A stretch of DNA of 14,344 bases from Thermoanaerobaculia bacterium (GTDB taxonomy: Bacteria > Bacteroidota > Bacteroidia > Chitinophagales > Saprospiraceae): contig JAKLJF010000052.1 in assembly GCA_023151335.1 (NCBI GenBank), forward strand, positions 1-14,344, written 5' to 3'. Under the pieces are notes generated by a model, which saw nothing but the letters and a program-made list of their open reading frames with translations, ran no database searches and was not told the DNA's origin. The translations under genes were made by a program, and so were the position numbers. Shown here in pieces: positions 7,451-14,344 of the stretch (positions within the stretch are counted from its first letter, which is position 1; each line of letters begins with the position of its first letter).

Positions 7451-7472
7451 AATCCGGTATTTCCAATCTTTA
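7441..7472 (+). terminator. 8-bp inverted repeat over the stop codon of the T9SS protein: weak terminator or promoter element
   Basis: TTGGAAAT at 7441-7448 and ATTTCCAA at 7459-7466 are exact complements around a 10-base loop, followed by TCTTTA. The stem contains little G+C, so it would be a weak terminator. The same bases can also be read as a promoter, TTTG (7440-7443) with 21 bases to AATCTTTA (7465-7472), serving the following gene. The sequence alone does not decide between the two. Confidence 0.35.
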
Positions 7473-7548
7473 GCGCGAACAAACAAATTGAAGCCTCTCA
7501 ACATCTCTGCATTCGCCCGAAAAATCAACTAAATCAAGTCACTACGCC

Positions 7549-8242
7549 ATGTCAAAGTCGCCATACGCCATTTTCTGCGCAGCCTTCCTGCTCGCACAGG
7601 CCGTTGCCTGCCAGACCCCTCCGCATCCCCTTACGCCCAATGAATTGGGCCGCCGCTTCGTCGAAGCCGTCAACTCCACCGACGACGCCTTGCGCGAAGC
7701 CGTCGCCGGGGAGGTATATGCGCCTGCCACACTTGAAAAAATGGGCTTGCACGTTTATTGAAGAAAGCATTCTGAAAAAAGCGGGCATGACGCAAAGCGG
7801 TTTTTTTGACTACAACCAGGCTGATCTGCCCCTGGCAATACCCTACATCCGCGGGGAAGGCGGCGACTGGCAACCCAACCGGGACAAACGTTTCAAAAAA
7901 GGTTCGCCTGCCGGCGGCTGTTATTCCAATGCGGCCGATATGTTGCGTTTTTGCAATGCATTGAAATCCAATAAACTGGTCAGTGCCGAAAGCCTGAAAC
8001 TAATGACGACGGACTGGACAATGGGCACTAAAGACGCGCAACCTTACGGGCTGGGTCTCATCCTCGAAAAACACGCCCGGGAGCCGAGCTTCGGGCACGG
8101 CGGCACGGCTGGCGGGATGAATTTCGAGTTTCGTTACTTCCCCCGCCTGGACATCGCACTGCTCGTTTTCAACAATCAGAACAACGGCGCTTACGACGAT
8201 CTGAAACGCAATGCGCTCAAACTGATCTCGGGGGCAAGATGA
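7549..8242 (+). pseudogene. Serine hydrolase (beta-lactamase/CubicO family) remnant, active-site region deleted and frameshifted
   Basis: The 5' part (7549 to about 7745) encodes a signal or lipoprotein-like leader ending AVACQ, then NELGRRFVEAVNSTDDALRE and VYAPATLEKMG. This is the small N-terminal domain seen in many Bacteroidota serine hydrolases, and it stops at TGA 7759-7761. The 3' part, in the next frame from about 7748 to 8242, encodes FIEESILKKAGMTQSGFFDY, a SPAGGCYSNAADMLRF block, YGLGLIL and FGHGGTAGGMNFEFRYFP. These are the C-terminal half of PF00144, with HGG standing for the third active-site motif. The central segment with the catalytic SxxK and YxN motifs is missing, and the junction shifts frame, so no active enzyme can be made. 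The surrounding codons show no other decay, which fits a single recent deletion or an assembly gap. Confidence 0.8.
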
Positions 8243-8277
8243 GTAAAACAGAGATTTTCCTGCAATTGCCATGGTTT

Positions 8278-8328
8278 CGAGGCGTCGTCTGCGAGGTACG
8301 AGCAGGCGACATCTCGTGACACCTTTTT
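8278..8328 (+). terminator. Long hairpin followed by T5: possible terminator or REP-like palindrome
   Basis: Bases 8278-8292 pair with 8302-8316 over 15 positions, with two G-T wobbles and one mismatch, around a 9-base loop. The strongest part is GTCGTCTGC (8284-8292) against GCAGGCGAC (8302-8310). A run of five T lies at 8324-8328, seven bases past the stem, which is far for an intrinsic terminator. The rest of the 8243-8444 gap shows no reading frame or clear promoter. A dispersed palindromic repeat is the alternative. Confidence 0.4.
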
Positions 8329-8444
8329 GCATCTGATAAGCTGTCGCCGCTTACAAAACGAATACCACCCGCAACCATCCCAAGTGCTTCATTGTCTATG
8401 ACTTCGCGAAAGGGCGGGAATACCGTCATTTAAAATTGCGAAGC

Positions 8445-9356
8445 ATGGGCAGAATCATCTGTTGGACCCTGGAAAACAACGCGCCGGCCTTGCAGCCACA
8501 TGAAACGAACTGCCTGTTGTTTGCTGATAATGTGGTTCGATATTTGAAGTTTGAAACCACTTTTTCCGTCCGGCTCTGTTTGACCAACTCCGTCACCTAT
8601 CTTGCCGGAAATCAAAGGATTGACATGTTGCCCGGCAGTTATTTTGCCATGAATGAAGGCGTGGAAATGGAGTGTTTGCCTACTTTGCCCCACACGAAGG
8701 CCGCCGTCGTTTTTTTTACCAAGGCCCTACTCGGCGATGTGAACCGTACGCTGGGCAATGACGAAAAAATGCTCCTTGACGATCCGGCTGGCGGTACACC
8801 GCGGTTGCATTTTTTAGAGCATCTGCACCGGCAACCAAGCAAGTTGTCAACACAATTACAAAGTATTGCCCATCAAATGGCTGCTTCTGGCCGCGACGAT
8901 CAGTCTTGCCCGGATCACCTGTTTTATACGCTGGCCGAAAACTTGGTCCGTTTTGATCGGCAGACCCGGCAACAAATAGATGGCATAAAGGCCCGAAGCG
9001 CTTCGACGAAACAGGAACTTTATCGCAGGGTGCTCGCTGCCCGCGCTTTCATGTTCGATCAGTGGGAAGATCCGCTATCGCTCGATGAGGTGGCCCGGTA
9101 CGCCTGCCTTTCTCCTTATCATTTTCACCGCAGCTTCCGGGAGGCGTTCGGCGAGTCGCCGATGCGGTGGTTTAAAAAACTAAAACTGGAAAGAGCCAGG
9201 GCATTGCTCGCCACCGAAAGCGTTTCCGCCACTGCCCTGCGCTGCGGATTTGCCGACGTGTTTTCTTTTTCGAAGGCGTTCAAACGGGCATGGGGCGTCG
9301 CTCCATCCGTTTTCGCGGGCCATAATCCAGCCGGGCCGGGGTATGACAGTTTCTAA
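8445..9356 (+). CDS. AraC-family transcriptional regulator
   Basis: This is a 303-residue regulator with the two helix-turn-helix motifs of the AraC/XylS family at its carboxyl end. The first is at about residues 212-236 (SLDEVARYACLSPYHFHRSFREAFG). The second is at about 260-283 (VSATALRCGFADVFSFSKAFKRAWG), followed by the usual GVAPSVF. The conserved LERARALL lies between them. The first 185 residues resemble a ligand-sensing cupin-like domain, but no ligand is apparent. ATG 8445 is preferred to an in-frame TTG nine bases upstream. It sits just after the broken serine hydrolase and is convergent with the large leader-bearing gene. Its targets cannot be read from the window. The hydrolase gene is a guess because of adjacency only. 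Confidence 0.88.
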   Translation: MGRIICWTLENNAPALQPHETNCLLFADNVVRYLKFETTFSVRLCLTNSVTYLAGNQRIDMLPGSYFAMNEGVEMECLPTLPHTKAAVVFFTKALLGDVNRTLGNDEKMLLDDPAGGTPRLHFLEHLHRQPSKLSTQLQSIAHQMAASGRDDQSCPDHLFYTLAENLVRFDRQTRQQIDGIKARSASTKQELYRRVLAARAFMFDQWEDPLSLDEVARYACLSPYHFHRSFREAFGESPMRWFKKLKLERARALLATESVSATALRCGFADVFSFSKAFKRAWGVAPSVFAGHNPAGPGYDSF

Positions 9357-9380
9357 AGGGATTTCGCGCGTTTATTCGTC

Positions 9381-9399
9381 AAGTGGGAAATCACTTTTT
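9381..9399 (+). terminator. Short GAAA-loop hairpin with T-run between convergent genes
   Basis: AAGTGG (9381-9386) pairs with TCACTT (9391-9396), with one G-T wobble closing a GAAA loop, and three more T residues follow at 9397-9399. It lies 24 bases after the AraC-type stop and overlaps the last codon of the opposing gene. It is small, but placed where a terminator would be expected. Confidence 0.4.
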
Positions 9400-11874
9400 C
9401 TCCGGCCTGCCGATCCACGCTTCCCGGCTCTCGTAAGCTATGGTTCCCAGCTCTTTCAGCTGTTTCCACTGTGTATCGTTTTTCTGGGGAACCAGGCCTT
9501 TTTTCGCCGATGCCAGCGTGTTGCCTATTTCGTTGTAAAAAGTCTCCAGTTCCTGCACGGCGTTGCTGATCACTAATTCGCGTCTGGTTTTGGACCGTAA
9601 TTTCTCCTGGGCAATCTTGACATATTTTTCGAGGTTGGCGGAGATAGTATTTGCTTCCACGAAAAAGGGCGGTTTCGGCTTTTGTTGATCCGGATAGAAT
9701 TTTTTCCACCATTCCAGCATTTTCTGCTCCGAAGCGACGAGTATTTTAAGCGCTGCGGCGTTTTGCCCGGACGGCTCCATCTTTTCCATGCCTTCTTTTT
9801 GCTCCGGCAAAACCGGCTCTATTTCCCGCCAGTTGGGGTTCATGTTCACGATCTTATCCACTGCCGGCGCCACATCGGCGCTCCAGGGCAGGCCCGGATT
9901 TCGTGCAAGGTACAGTTGCCGGATCATTTGCGCTGCAAGGTCTTCCGGTTTTCCGATCGATTGGATCAGCAGTTGGCCGATGCTCAGGGTGTCTGCATTG
10001 ACCGCGACGGCGCCGGTTCCCGGCAATATTTCCAGCCCGGTGATTTCGCCGATCAGATCATGCACATACTTCAGGGAATCGCGGAACAACATCAGGGTTT
10101 CCAGGTCGGCGTTGGTGACGCCGTATTCGGCTTTTGTTTTGTTTTCCGCCCATGGCACACTCGTGAACGGCGCGTCGAGCATCCGGGCAAACTCCCACCA
10201 CTTTTGGTCCATCGTGTTTTCCGGTTTTTCTTTCAGGAGTTTTGCCATGTTTCCGCTCAGGGTGCGGGCGCGGGCGAGCAGCCTGTCCATTTCGCCGAGA
10301 CCTTTTTTGGCCAGGACGAGGAATTCGGGATTATTCAACGGGGATTCTTTTGTCAGCGGGGTTTTAGGGCTACTTTTTTCGCCGGACTGTTCCGGCTTAT
10401 TTTTAAAGGTCAATTCTTTCAACCCCAGGTCTGCGCCAAGCAGTTTGCCGGCGGCTTCGGCATAGGAGTCGGCATTGCGGCGTTTTTCCCTGCCGCTGAG
10501 CGCGGAGTAAGCCCAGCCCCACATGTAAGCCAGGTCTTTTGTTTTTACGGCGCTGGCGTGGGAGGCCTCGTGGATCAGCGTCTGCTGGCGTTCGGCAGAA
10601 GTGGGCTTTTCAGCCCAGCCTCGGGTTAAATCCAGGGTTCCCGTTGACTGGTTGGCTGTCGCGGTAGTACCGCCGGCCGCGGAGGTACCCGCCTTGTCGA
10701 GGATAACTTTGGATTTTTTTTGCCAGCGCCATTCCCACAGTTGGGCTTCCACGGCAGTCAGGTCTTTTTTTACATCCTCTATTTCCGTGCCCCTTGACAG
10801 GAACACCATGCCGAGCACCTGGTCATTTTCGCGCAATGCTTTTACAATTTCTATAGCCGTCCCGATTTCTTTTTTGAACAAGGTCATTACTTCCTTTTGC
10901 TCCTGTACGGGCATCGGGCGGATGACATCCTTTGGCTCCGCGGTTTTTTTCAAATTCGGGTTTACAAATCCGTTCACGATTTTCTCCAAATACGCATGGG
11001 CCTGGTCTTCCTGCTGGGCTTTCAGATGAACGGCTGCCTGCAATCTTATCTTGGGCCATGATTCGGCCCATTTTGGAATTTTCTCTTCGAGAAACTCCTT
11101 GCGCGTCGTCAGTTCCTGTAAAAGATGTTGAAACGATTTGAAGTGTATGTACAAGGCATTTATATCTCCGCCCGCCTCTTTGGCGGAAGCCTCTGCCAGG
11201 CTGCACATACGGTCATATTTCCCCGTTTCCTGCAGTTTTTGCAAAAGCGTTTCGATGGTCACCCAACGGTTTCCCAAGGGTTCCGCCCACCGGTGCAGAT
11301 TTATTTGGTAGAACAATGCCCTTGCCTGCATGTCCCCATCATCCTGCCAGGGCTGAATTTCTTTCCGCATGTCTTCGTTTCGGGCAATCTTTCCCAGCAC
11401 GGCCCCTATAAATTGCTGCACTTTGTCCAGCGTCTGATCGACGGGCGCCTGCGCTTTTGATTGGAGCAAGTCTTTCCATTGTTCTACTAACCATTCCTTG
11501 CCCATGGTCCGCGCCACGGCGCCTTGCCGGAATTTGATGAGGCGCATGTAACTCTCCAAGGTAGCAGCTTTTGCGCCTTCCGGCGGCGCTTCGTAGGGCA
11601 AAAAAACGCCCTGAATGACCGGGGCGGCCAATTGCGGTTTGGCAATAAGGCTTATTGCCGCTTCGTGCCTTTTGTCTGCTATTGCCTGCAACGTTTTTTG
11701 CCGCCGGGCGCCGGGGCTGTTGCCAGCCATCATCTGCAGCGCCTGCTCCGCCACGGTTTCCGGCCGGCGGTCTGTGAGCGGGGAAACGGATTCAGGGCCC
11801 GTACCGCTTTGCGGCAGGGCGTTCGCGACAGCCTGGCTGCTGTTATCCGTGTGCTGGGGGCTATGGGTGTGCAT
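9391..11874 (-). CDS. Putative contractile-injection-system effector with M35-type (aspzincin) metallopeptidase site
   Basis: This is an 827-residue protein without signal peptide or membrane segment. Residues 31-90 carry a leader with LTDRRPETVAEQALQMMAGN, then SPGARRQKTLQAIADKRHEA and PVIQGVF. It closely resembles the DNRPE-type leader with Q/L-rich short repeats that precedes eCIS core (DUF4157) and toxin domains in Bacteroidota. The eCIS core HEAWH motif itself is not present. At 433-452 the sequence LIHEASHASAVKTKDLAYMW holds HExxH (H435, E436, H439) with TxDxxY (D447), and NADSYAEAA follows at 467-475. This is the zinc site of aspzincin/Lys-specific endopeptidases of family M35, a module also used in polymorphic toxins. 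Regions before and after (about 90-400 and 500-827) are helical and unassigned. No immunity or injection-system gene is adjacent. Catalysis and delivery are inferred. Confidence 0.72.
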   Translation of the reverse strand: MHTHSPQHTDNSSQAVANALPQSGTGPESVSPLTDRRPETVAEQALQMMAGNSPGARRQKTLQAIADKRHEAAISLIAKPQLAAPVIQGVFLPYEAPPEGAKAATLESYMRLIKFRQGAVARTMGKEWLVEQWKDLLQSKAQAPVDQTLDKVQQFIGAVLGKIARNEDMRKEIQPWQDDGDMQARALFYQINLHRWAEPLGNRWVTIETLLQKLQETGKYDRMCSLAEASAKEAGGDINALYIHFKSFQHLLQELTTRKEFLEEKIPKWAESWPKIRLQAAVHLKAQQEDQAHAYLEKIVNGFVNPNLKKTAEPKDVIRPMPVQEQKEVMTLFKKEIGTAIEIVKALRENDQVLGMVFLSRGTEIEDVKKDLTAVEAQLWEWRWQKKSKVILDKAGTSAAGGTTATANQSTGTLDLTRGWAEKPTSAERQQTLIHEASHASAVKTKDLAYMWGWAYSALSGREKRRNADSYAEAAGKLLGADLGLKELTFKNKPEQSGEKSSPKTPLTKESPLNNPEFLVLAKKGLGEMDRLLARARTLSGNMAKLLKEKPENTMDQKWWEFARMLDAPFTSVPWAENKTKAEYGVTNADLETLMLFRDSLKYVHDLIGEITGLEILPGTGAVAVNADTLSIGQLLIQSIGKPEDLAAQMIRQLYLARNPGLPWSADVAPAVDKIVNMNPNWREIEPVLPEQKEGMEKMEPSGQNAAALKILVASEQKMLEWWKKFYPDQQKPKPPFFVEANTISANLEKYVKIAQEKLRSKTRRELVISNAVQELETFYNEIGNTLASAKKGLVPQKNDTQWKQLKELGTIAYESREAWIGRPEKK

Positions 11875-12027
11875 GAGCGGGCGTTTGCCTGGCGGCGCAA
11901 AATACTAAATATTCCGGCATTTAAGGTCCCGAAGGTGATAACGCCGGAAACAAACCGGTATTAATAAAACAAACCGCCTCTCCAGCCGGCGTAATTTTCT
12001 GTGTACGTACTCCTCCGGCAAAAGTTA

Positions 12028-12035
12028 TATCTTTA
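12028..12035 (+). promoter_or_regulatory. Candidate -7 element for the M48 peptidase gene
   Basis: TATCTTTA matches TAnnTTTG except for the last base and lies 44 bases before the ATG at 12080. No TTTG is found at the usual distance upstream, so support is limited. The 205-base gap 11875-12079 must also hold the promoter of the divergent large gene, for which no convincing site was seen. Confidence 0.3.
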
Positions 12036-12079
12036 CCGGAAGCCAGGGCTGATTGCCCGTGGCGAATTATTTGGATGTG

Positions 12080-13729
12080 ATGCTTAAAATATCCATGCTT
12101 TGCCTGTTGCTCCAAATTACCGTGCTTGCGGGCGCCTTTGCCCAAAACCGCGGCTTCGGCACCCTGCCCCTGGCCCTTAAACCGGGGGCGCCGGGAGAAG
12201 CGCGTCCTAAAATGGAAAATAATCCCAAGTATGAGCAGGCATTGAAGGTGTACAACCGTCTGGTGGCAGCCCGGGGCGATTTCCGGTATCCCGTGCCGGC
12301 GTTTTCCTTGTGCCGGGAAGAACGTTCGGTCGCGTACATGGACTACGACCGGTTGGAGATCATGCTGGAAGAAAAAGCGTTCGACGTATGCGCCGGCTTT
12401 GGCAATGCGGCGGAATCCGCTATCGCCTTTTTGCTCGGGCATGAATTGACCCATTACTACGAAAAACACGCCTGGCGCCGCGGTTTTGTATCTGAATTCA
12501 AAGATTTGAAGATCGGCATGACGATCGACAGCCTCGTCGACGATGCCGCCAATGAAACCGAAGCGGACTACCTGGGCGGCTTCCTGGCGTACTCCGCCGG
12601 TTACGGCATGTTCGACCGGGGCGCCGAAATGATCCGGAAATTGTACACCGCCTACGGCCTGCCGGAACAGCTGCCCGGCTATCCTGCCCTGGCCGACCGC
12701 GAAGTGATGAGCCGGCGCACTGCCGAAAAACTGGCGCGGCTGGTCGAAGTGTTTGAAATGGCCAACCTGTTGACCGCTACCGGCAATTACGCCGAGGCCT
12801 GCCAATACTACCGCTTCGTGTTGATGGAATATCAAAGCCGGGAAATTTACAATAACCTTGGCGTAACGCTTGTATTGGATGCCCTGCAATACTTCAAAAC
12901 CGGCGAATTGAAATTCCGTTACCCGCTCGAACTCGACCTGAATTCGTCGGCAATCAGGGGGTTGGATATGGCGGGCGCCCGTAACCTGCTGCTCCGCCAG
13001 GCCCTGCAACATTTCGACGCCGCCATCAGCCTGGATCCAAACTACGCGCCAGCCTATCTCAACAAAGCCTGCGCATTTGCTCTGTTGGGCGACGCCAAAC
13101 GCGCCCGTTTTTACGCCGGAGAAGAAGCGCAGCCTATAGCCCAACAAAATAACTACGCCAAAACCGCGCTCGACGCCGCTGTGTTGCTCGGCATCCTGGA
13201 AGCCGACCAAGGCAATACCGAACAGGCCAAACAACTGTTCCAACACGCGGCCGCGGGCGGCAGCGCCGTGGCGGCAGTCAATCTAAGGCTCCTGAATAAA
13301 GAACCGCTCGCGATGGAGCGATCTTCAACTCCCGGACCGCAAAAAGCGGAAAAGATCGACGGCCAGTCCCTGGCAGCCATCGCCGACAACGCCCGCTTCG
13401 ATCCCGACAGATCCGTGGCCCTGAGCAAAGACCTCAGTTTTCACCAAAATCCGGAACAGGGCGCCAACTCCCGCTTGTTCATCAGCCAGAATGAACGAAC
13501 GAAAATGACGACCTTTTTTCATATTACCGTCTCCGGTTACACCGGCAAAACCATCCGGCAAATCGGACTGGGCGACGATCGTTCCGCCATCGTTTCGGCC
13601 TACGGCGAAGCCCAGCGCACCATCGAAACACCCTTCGGCCAGATCATGGTGTATAAAAGGATACTGTTTATCCTGGATGCGAACGGCAAACTGACGCGGT
13701 GGGCGAACTACCACCAGTTCCTGATGTGA
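12080..13729 (+). CDS. Secreted M48-family zinc metallopeptidase with TPR repeats
   Basis: This is a 549-residue exported protein. The ATG at 12080 is chosen because it opens the signal peptide directly (cut near GAFA-Q, residue 21-22); an upstream in-frame TTG would add nine residues. The zinc site is H121-E-L-T-H125 in FLLGHELTHYYEKHAW, with E161 in NETEADYLGG as the third ligand. This is the gluzincin pattern of peptidase family M48. TPR-like helical repeats follow at about 226-260, 301-345 and 360-402 (for example HFDAAISLDPNYAPAYLNKA). The order of domains recalls the periplasmic chaperone-protease BepA. The last 80 residues (SGYTGKTIRQIGLGDDRSAI through NGKLTRWANYHQF) form a small separate domain of a type I associate with Bacteroidota envelope proteins, role unknown. 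A WD40 gene follows after 46 bases with no terminator between them. Confidence 0.85.
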   Translation: MLKISMLCLLLQITVLAGAFAQNRGFGTLPLALKPGAPGEARPKMENNPKYEQALKVYNRLVAARGDFRYPVPAFSLCREERSVAYMDYDRLEIMLEEKAFDVCAGFGNAAESAIAFLLGHELTHYYEKHAWRRGFVSEFKDLKIGMTIDSLVDDAANETEADYLGGFLAYSAGYGMFDRGAEMIRKLYTAYGLPEQLPGYPALADREVMSRRTAEKLARLVEVFEMANLLTATGNYAEACQYYRFVLMEYQSREIYNNLGVTLVLDALQYFKTGELKFRYPLELDLNSSAIRGLDMAGARNLLLRQALQHFDAAISLDPNYAPAYLNKACAFALLGDAKRARFYAGEEAQPIAQQNNYAKTALDAAVLLGILEADQGNTEQAKQLFQHAAAGGSAVAAVNLRLLNKEPLAMERSSTPGPQKAEKIDGQSLAAIADNARFDPDRSVALSKDLSFHQNPEQGANSRLFISQNERTKMTTFFHITVSGYTGKTIRQIGLGDDRSAIVSAYGEAQRTIETPFGQIMVYKRILFILDANGKLTRWANYHQFLM

Positions 13730-13775
13730 ATTAAACAAGAACAACCTGAAAATACTGCAACACTGACCATATTTT

Positions 13776-14344
13776 ATGAGAACACCACTTCTATTGTTAC
13801 TTATCTGCCTGGCGTGCAGCGCCCTGGCCCAAACCCCGCACCTCGTTATCCCCATCGGACACTCTTCCGATATCACCGCCGCTGCTATTTCCCCCGATGA
13901 AAAATACATCCTGACGGGCAGCGACGATGAAACGGCTATCCTGTGGACTATCGGCGGTAAAGAAATGTACGCCCTGAAGCGCCATTCGGGGCCCATCATA
14001 GCCGTGGCCTTCCTGTACAACGGTAAAGACAAATTTGCCCTGACTGCCGATAAAGACGGAGCCATCAATCAGTGGAACCTGAGCGGCAACCATATCCGCA
14101 CTTTTCGCCATGCGCCCCCGTACAAGCATGGCCGCAACTGGGTGTCGAAAATCGCGTTTTCTCCCGACGGCAAATCGGTTTGTGTTGAAGCGCACAATTA
14201 CTTTCATTGCACCGATCTTACAGCGCCTCCTGGCGATGAGGCTGCCCGCCAACCCGACGACCAACCCCGACCGGCATTTTTCCAAAACGCGCCAAACGAG
14301 GTTTCCAGTAAAAATTTTGCGCTGAAAATGAATGGCGCAACGGC
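13776..14344 (+). CDS. Secreted WD40-repeat protein, N-terminal part (continues past window)
   Basis: The frame is open from ATG 13776 to the window end: 189 codons and no stop. Residues 1-18 are a signal peptide (cut at ALA-Q). WD40 blades follow: GHSSDITAAAISPDEKYILT with SDDETAILW (28-57), RHSGPIIAVAFLYN through DGAINQW (69-100), and a third starting near 107 with VSKIAFSPDGKSVCV. Blade spacing of about 42 residues is normal. From memory, Bacteroidota proteins that open with a GHSS-type blade like this often continue with more blades and sometimes a caspase-like (C14) or CHAT domain, but that part lies outside the window. It is probably in one transcript with the M48 peptidase, placing both in the envelope. 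Confidence 0.8.
   Translation, partial: MRTPLLLLLICLACSALAQTPHLVIPIGHSSDITAAAISPDEKYILTGSDDETAILWTIGGKEMYALKRHSGPIIAVAFLYNGKDKFALTADKDGAINQWNLSGNHIRTFRHAPPYKHGRNWVSKIAFSPDGKSVCVEAHNYFHCTDLTAPPGDEAARQPDDQPRPAFFQNAPNEVSSKNFALKMNGAT

Noticed and set aside
9682..10629. 315-codon plus-strand frame inside the large minus-strand gene
   Set aside because: The minus-strand frame carries the leader and HEASH/NADSY motifs. The plus frame has no family signal and only unlikely cysteine- and phenylalanine-rich text.
9391..11874. Reading HEASH as the HExxH of an eCIS core (DUF4157) domain
   Set aside because: The eCIS core motif runs HEAWHVVQQ soon after the leader. Here HEASH lies at residue 435 with TxDxxY and NADSY behind it, which fits M35 instead.
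11921..13246. 441-codon open frame on the minus strand opposite the M48 gene
   Set aside because: It is a shadow of a gene with clear HELTH and TPR features. The translation is rich in F, V, Q and G without any recognisable domain.

Overview
The window looks like chromosomal DNA of a Bacteroidota bacterium, most likely near the Saprospirales/Lewinella group. Four things point there: a C-terminal type IX secretion (T9SS) sorting domain, the near absence of Shine-Dalgarno sequences, promoter candidates of the TTTG / TAnnTTTG type, and an effector leader with a DRRPE motif that I know from Bacteroidota. The placement is inference. No rRNA, tRNA, CRISPR array or insertion sequence was seen, and no gene-free stretch exceeds 300 bases.

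Left part (1-2953). The window opens inside a broken gene for a helix-hairpin-helix DNA-binding protein that has lost its middle. A perfect 20-bp palindrome follows, then a promoter candidate and queD. queD converges on a minus-strand pair: a class I methyltransferase followed by a baeRF-family protein whose amino end appears cut off. The convergent stop codons sit in a small TAAACC-type tandem array.

Centre (2954-9356). Divergent from the methyltransferase is an 810-residue Lon-like AAA+ protease with an intact Ser/Lys dyad. Next comes a tight three-gene unit of exported proteins: a 64-residue peptide, an outer-membrane barrel, and a six-bladed propeller with a T9SS tail. After it lie an internally deleted serine-hydrolase pseudogene and an AraC-type regulator.

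Right part (9391-14344). A minus-strand 827-residue protein pairs an N-terminal leader of the kind found on effectors of extracellular contractile injection systems (eCIS) with an aspzincin (M35-type) metallopeptidase site. No injection-system genes are in view. Divergent from it is a secreted M48 peptidase with TPR repeats, followed closely by a secreted WD40 protein cut by the window end.

The most notable items are the leader-bearing M35-like protein, the exported-protein unit at 5446-7450, the palindrome abutting the queD promoter candidate, and three genes within 8 kb that each lack a segment their families normally have. All family assignments come from reading motifs; no database search was possible.
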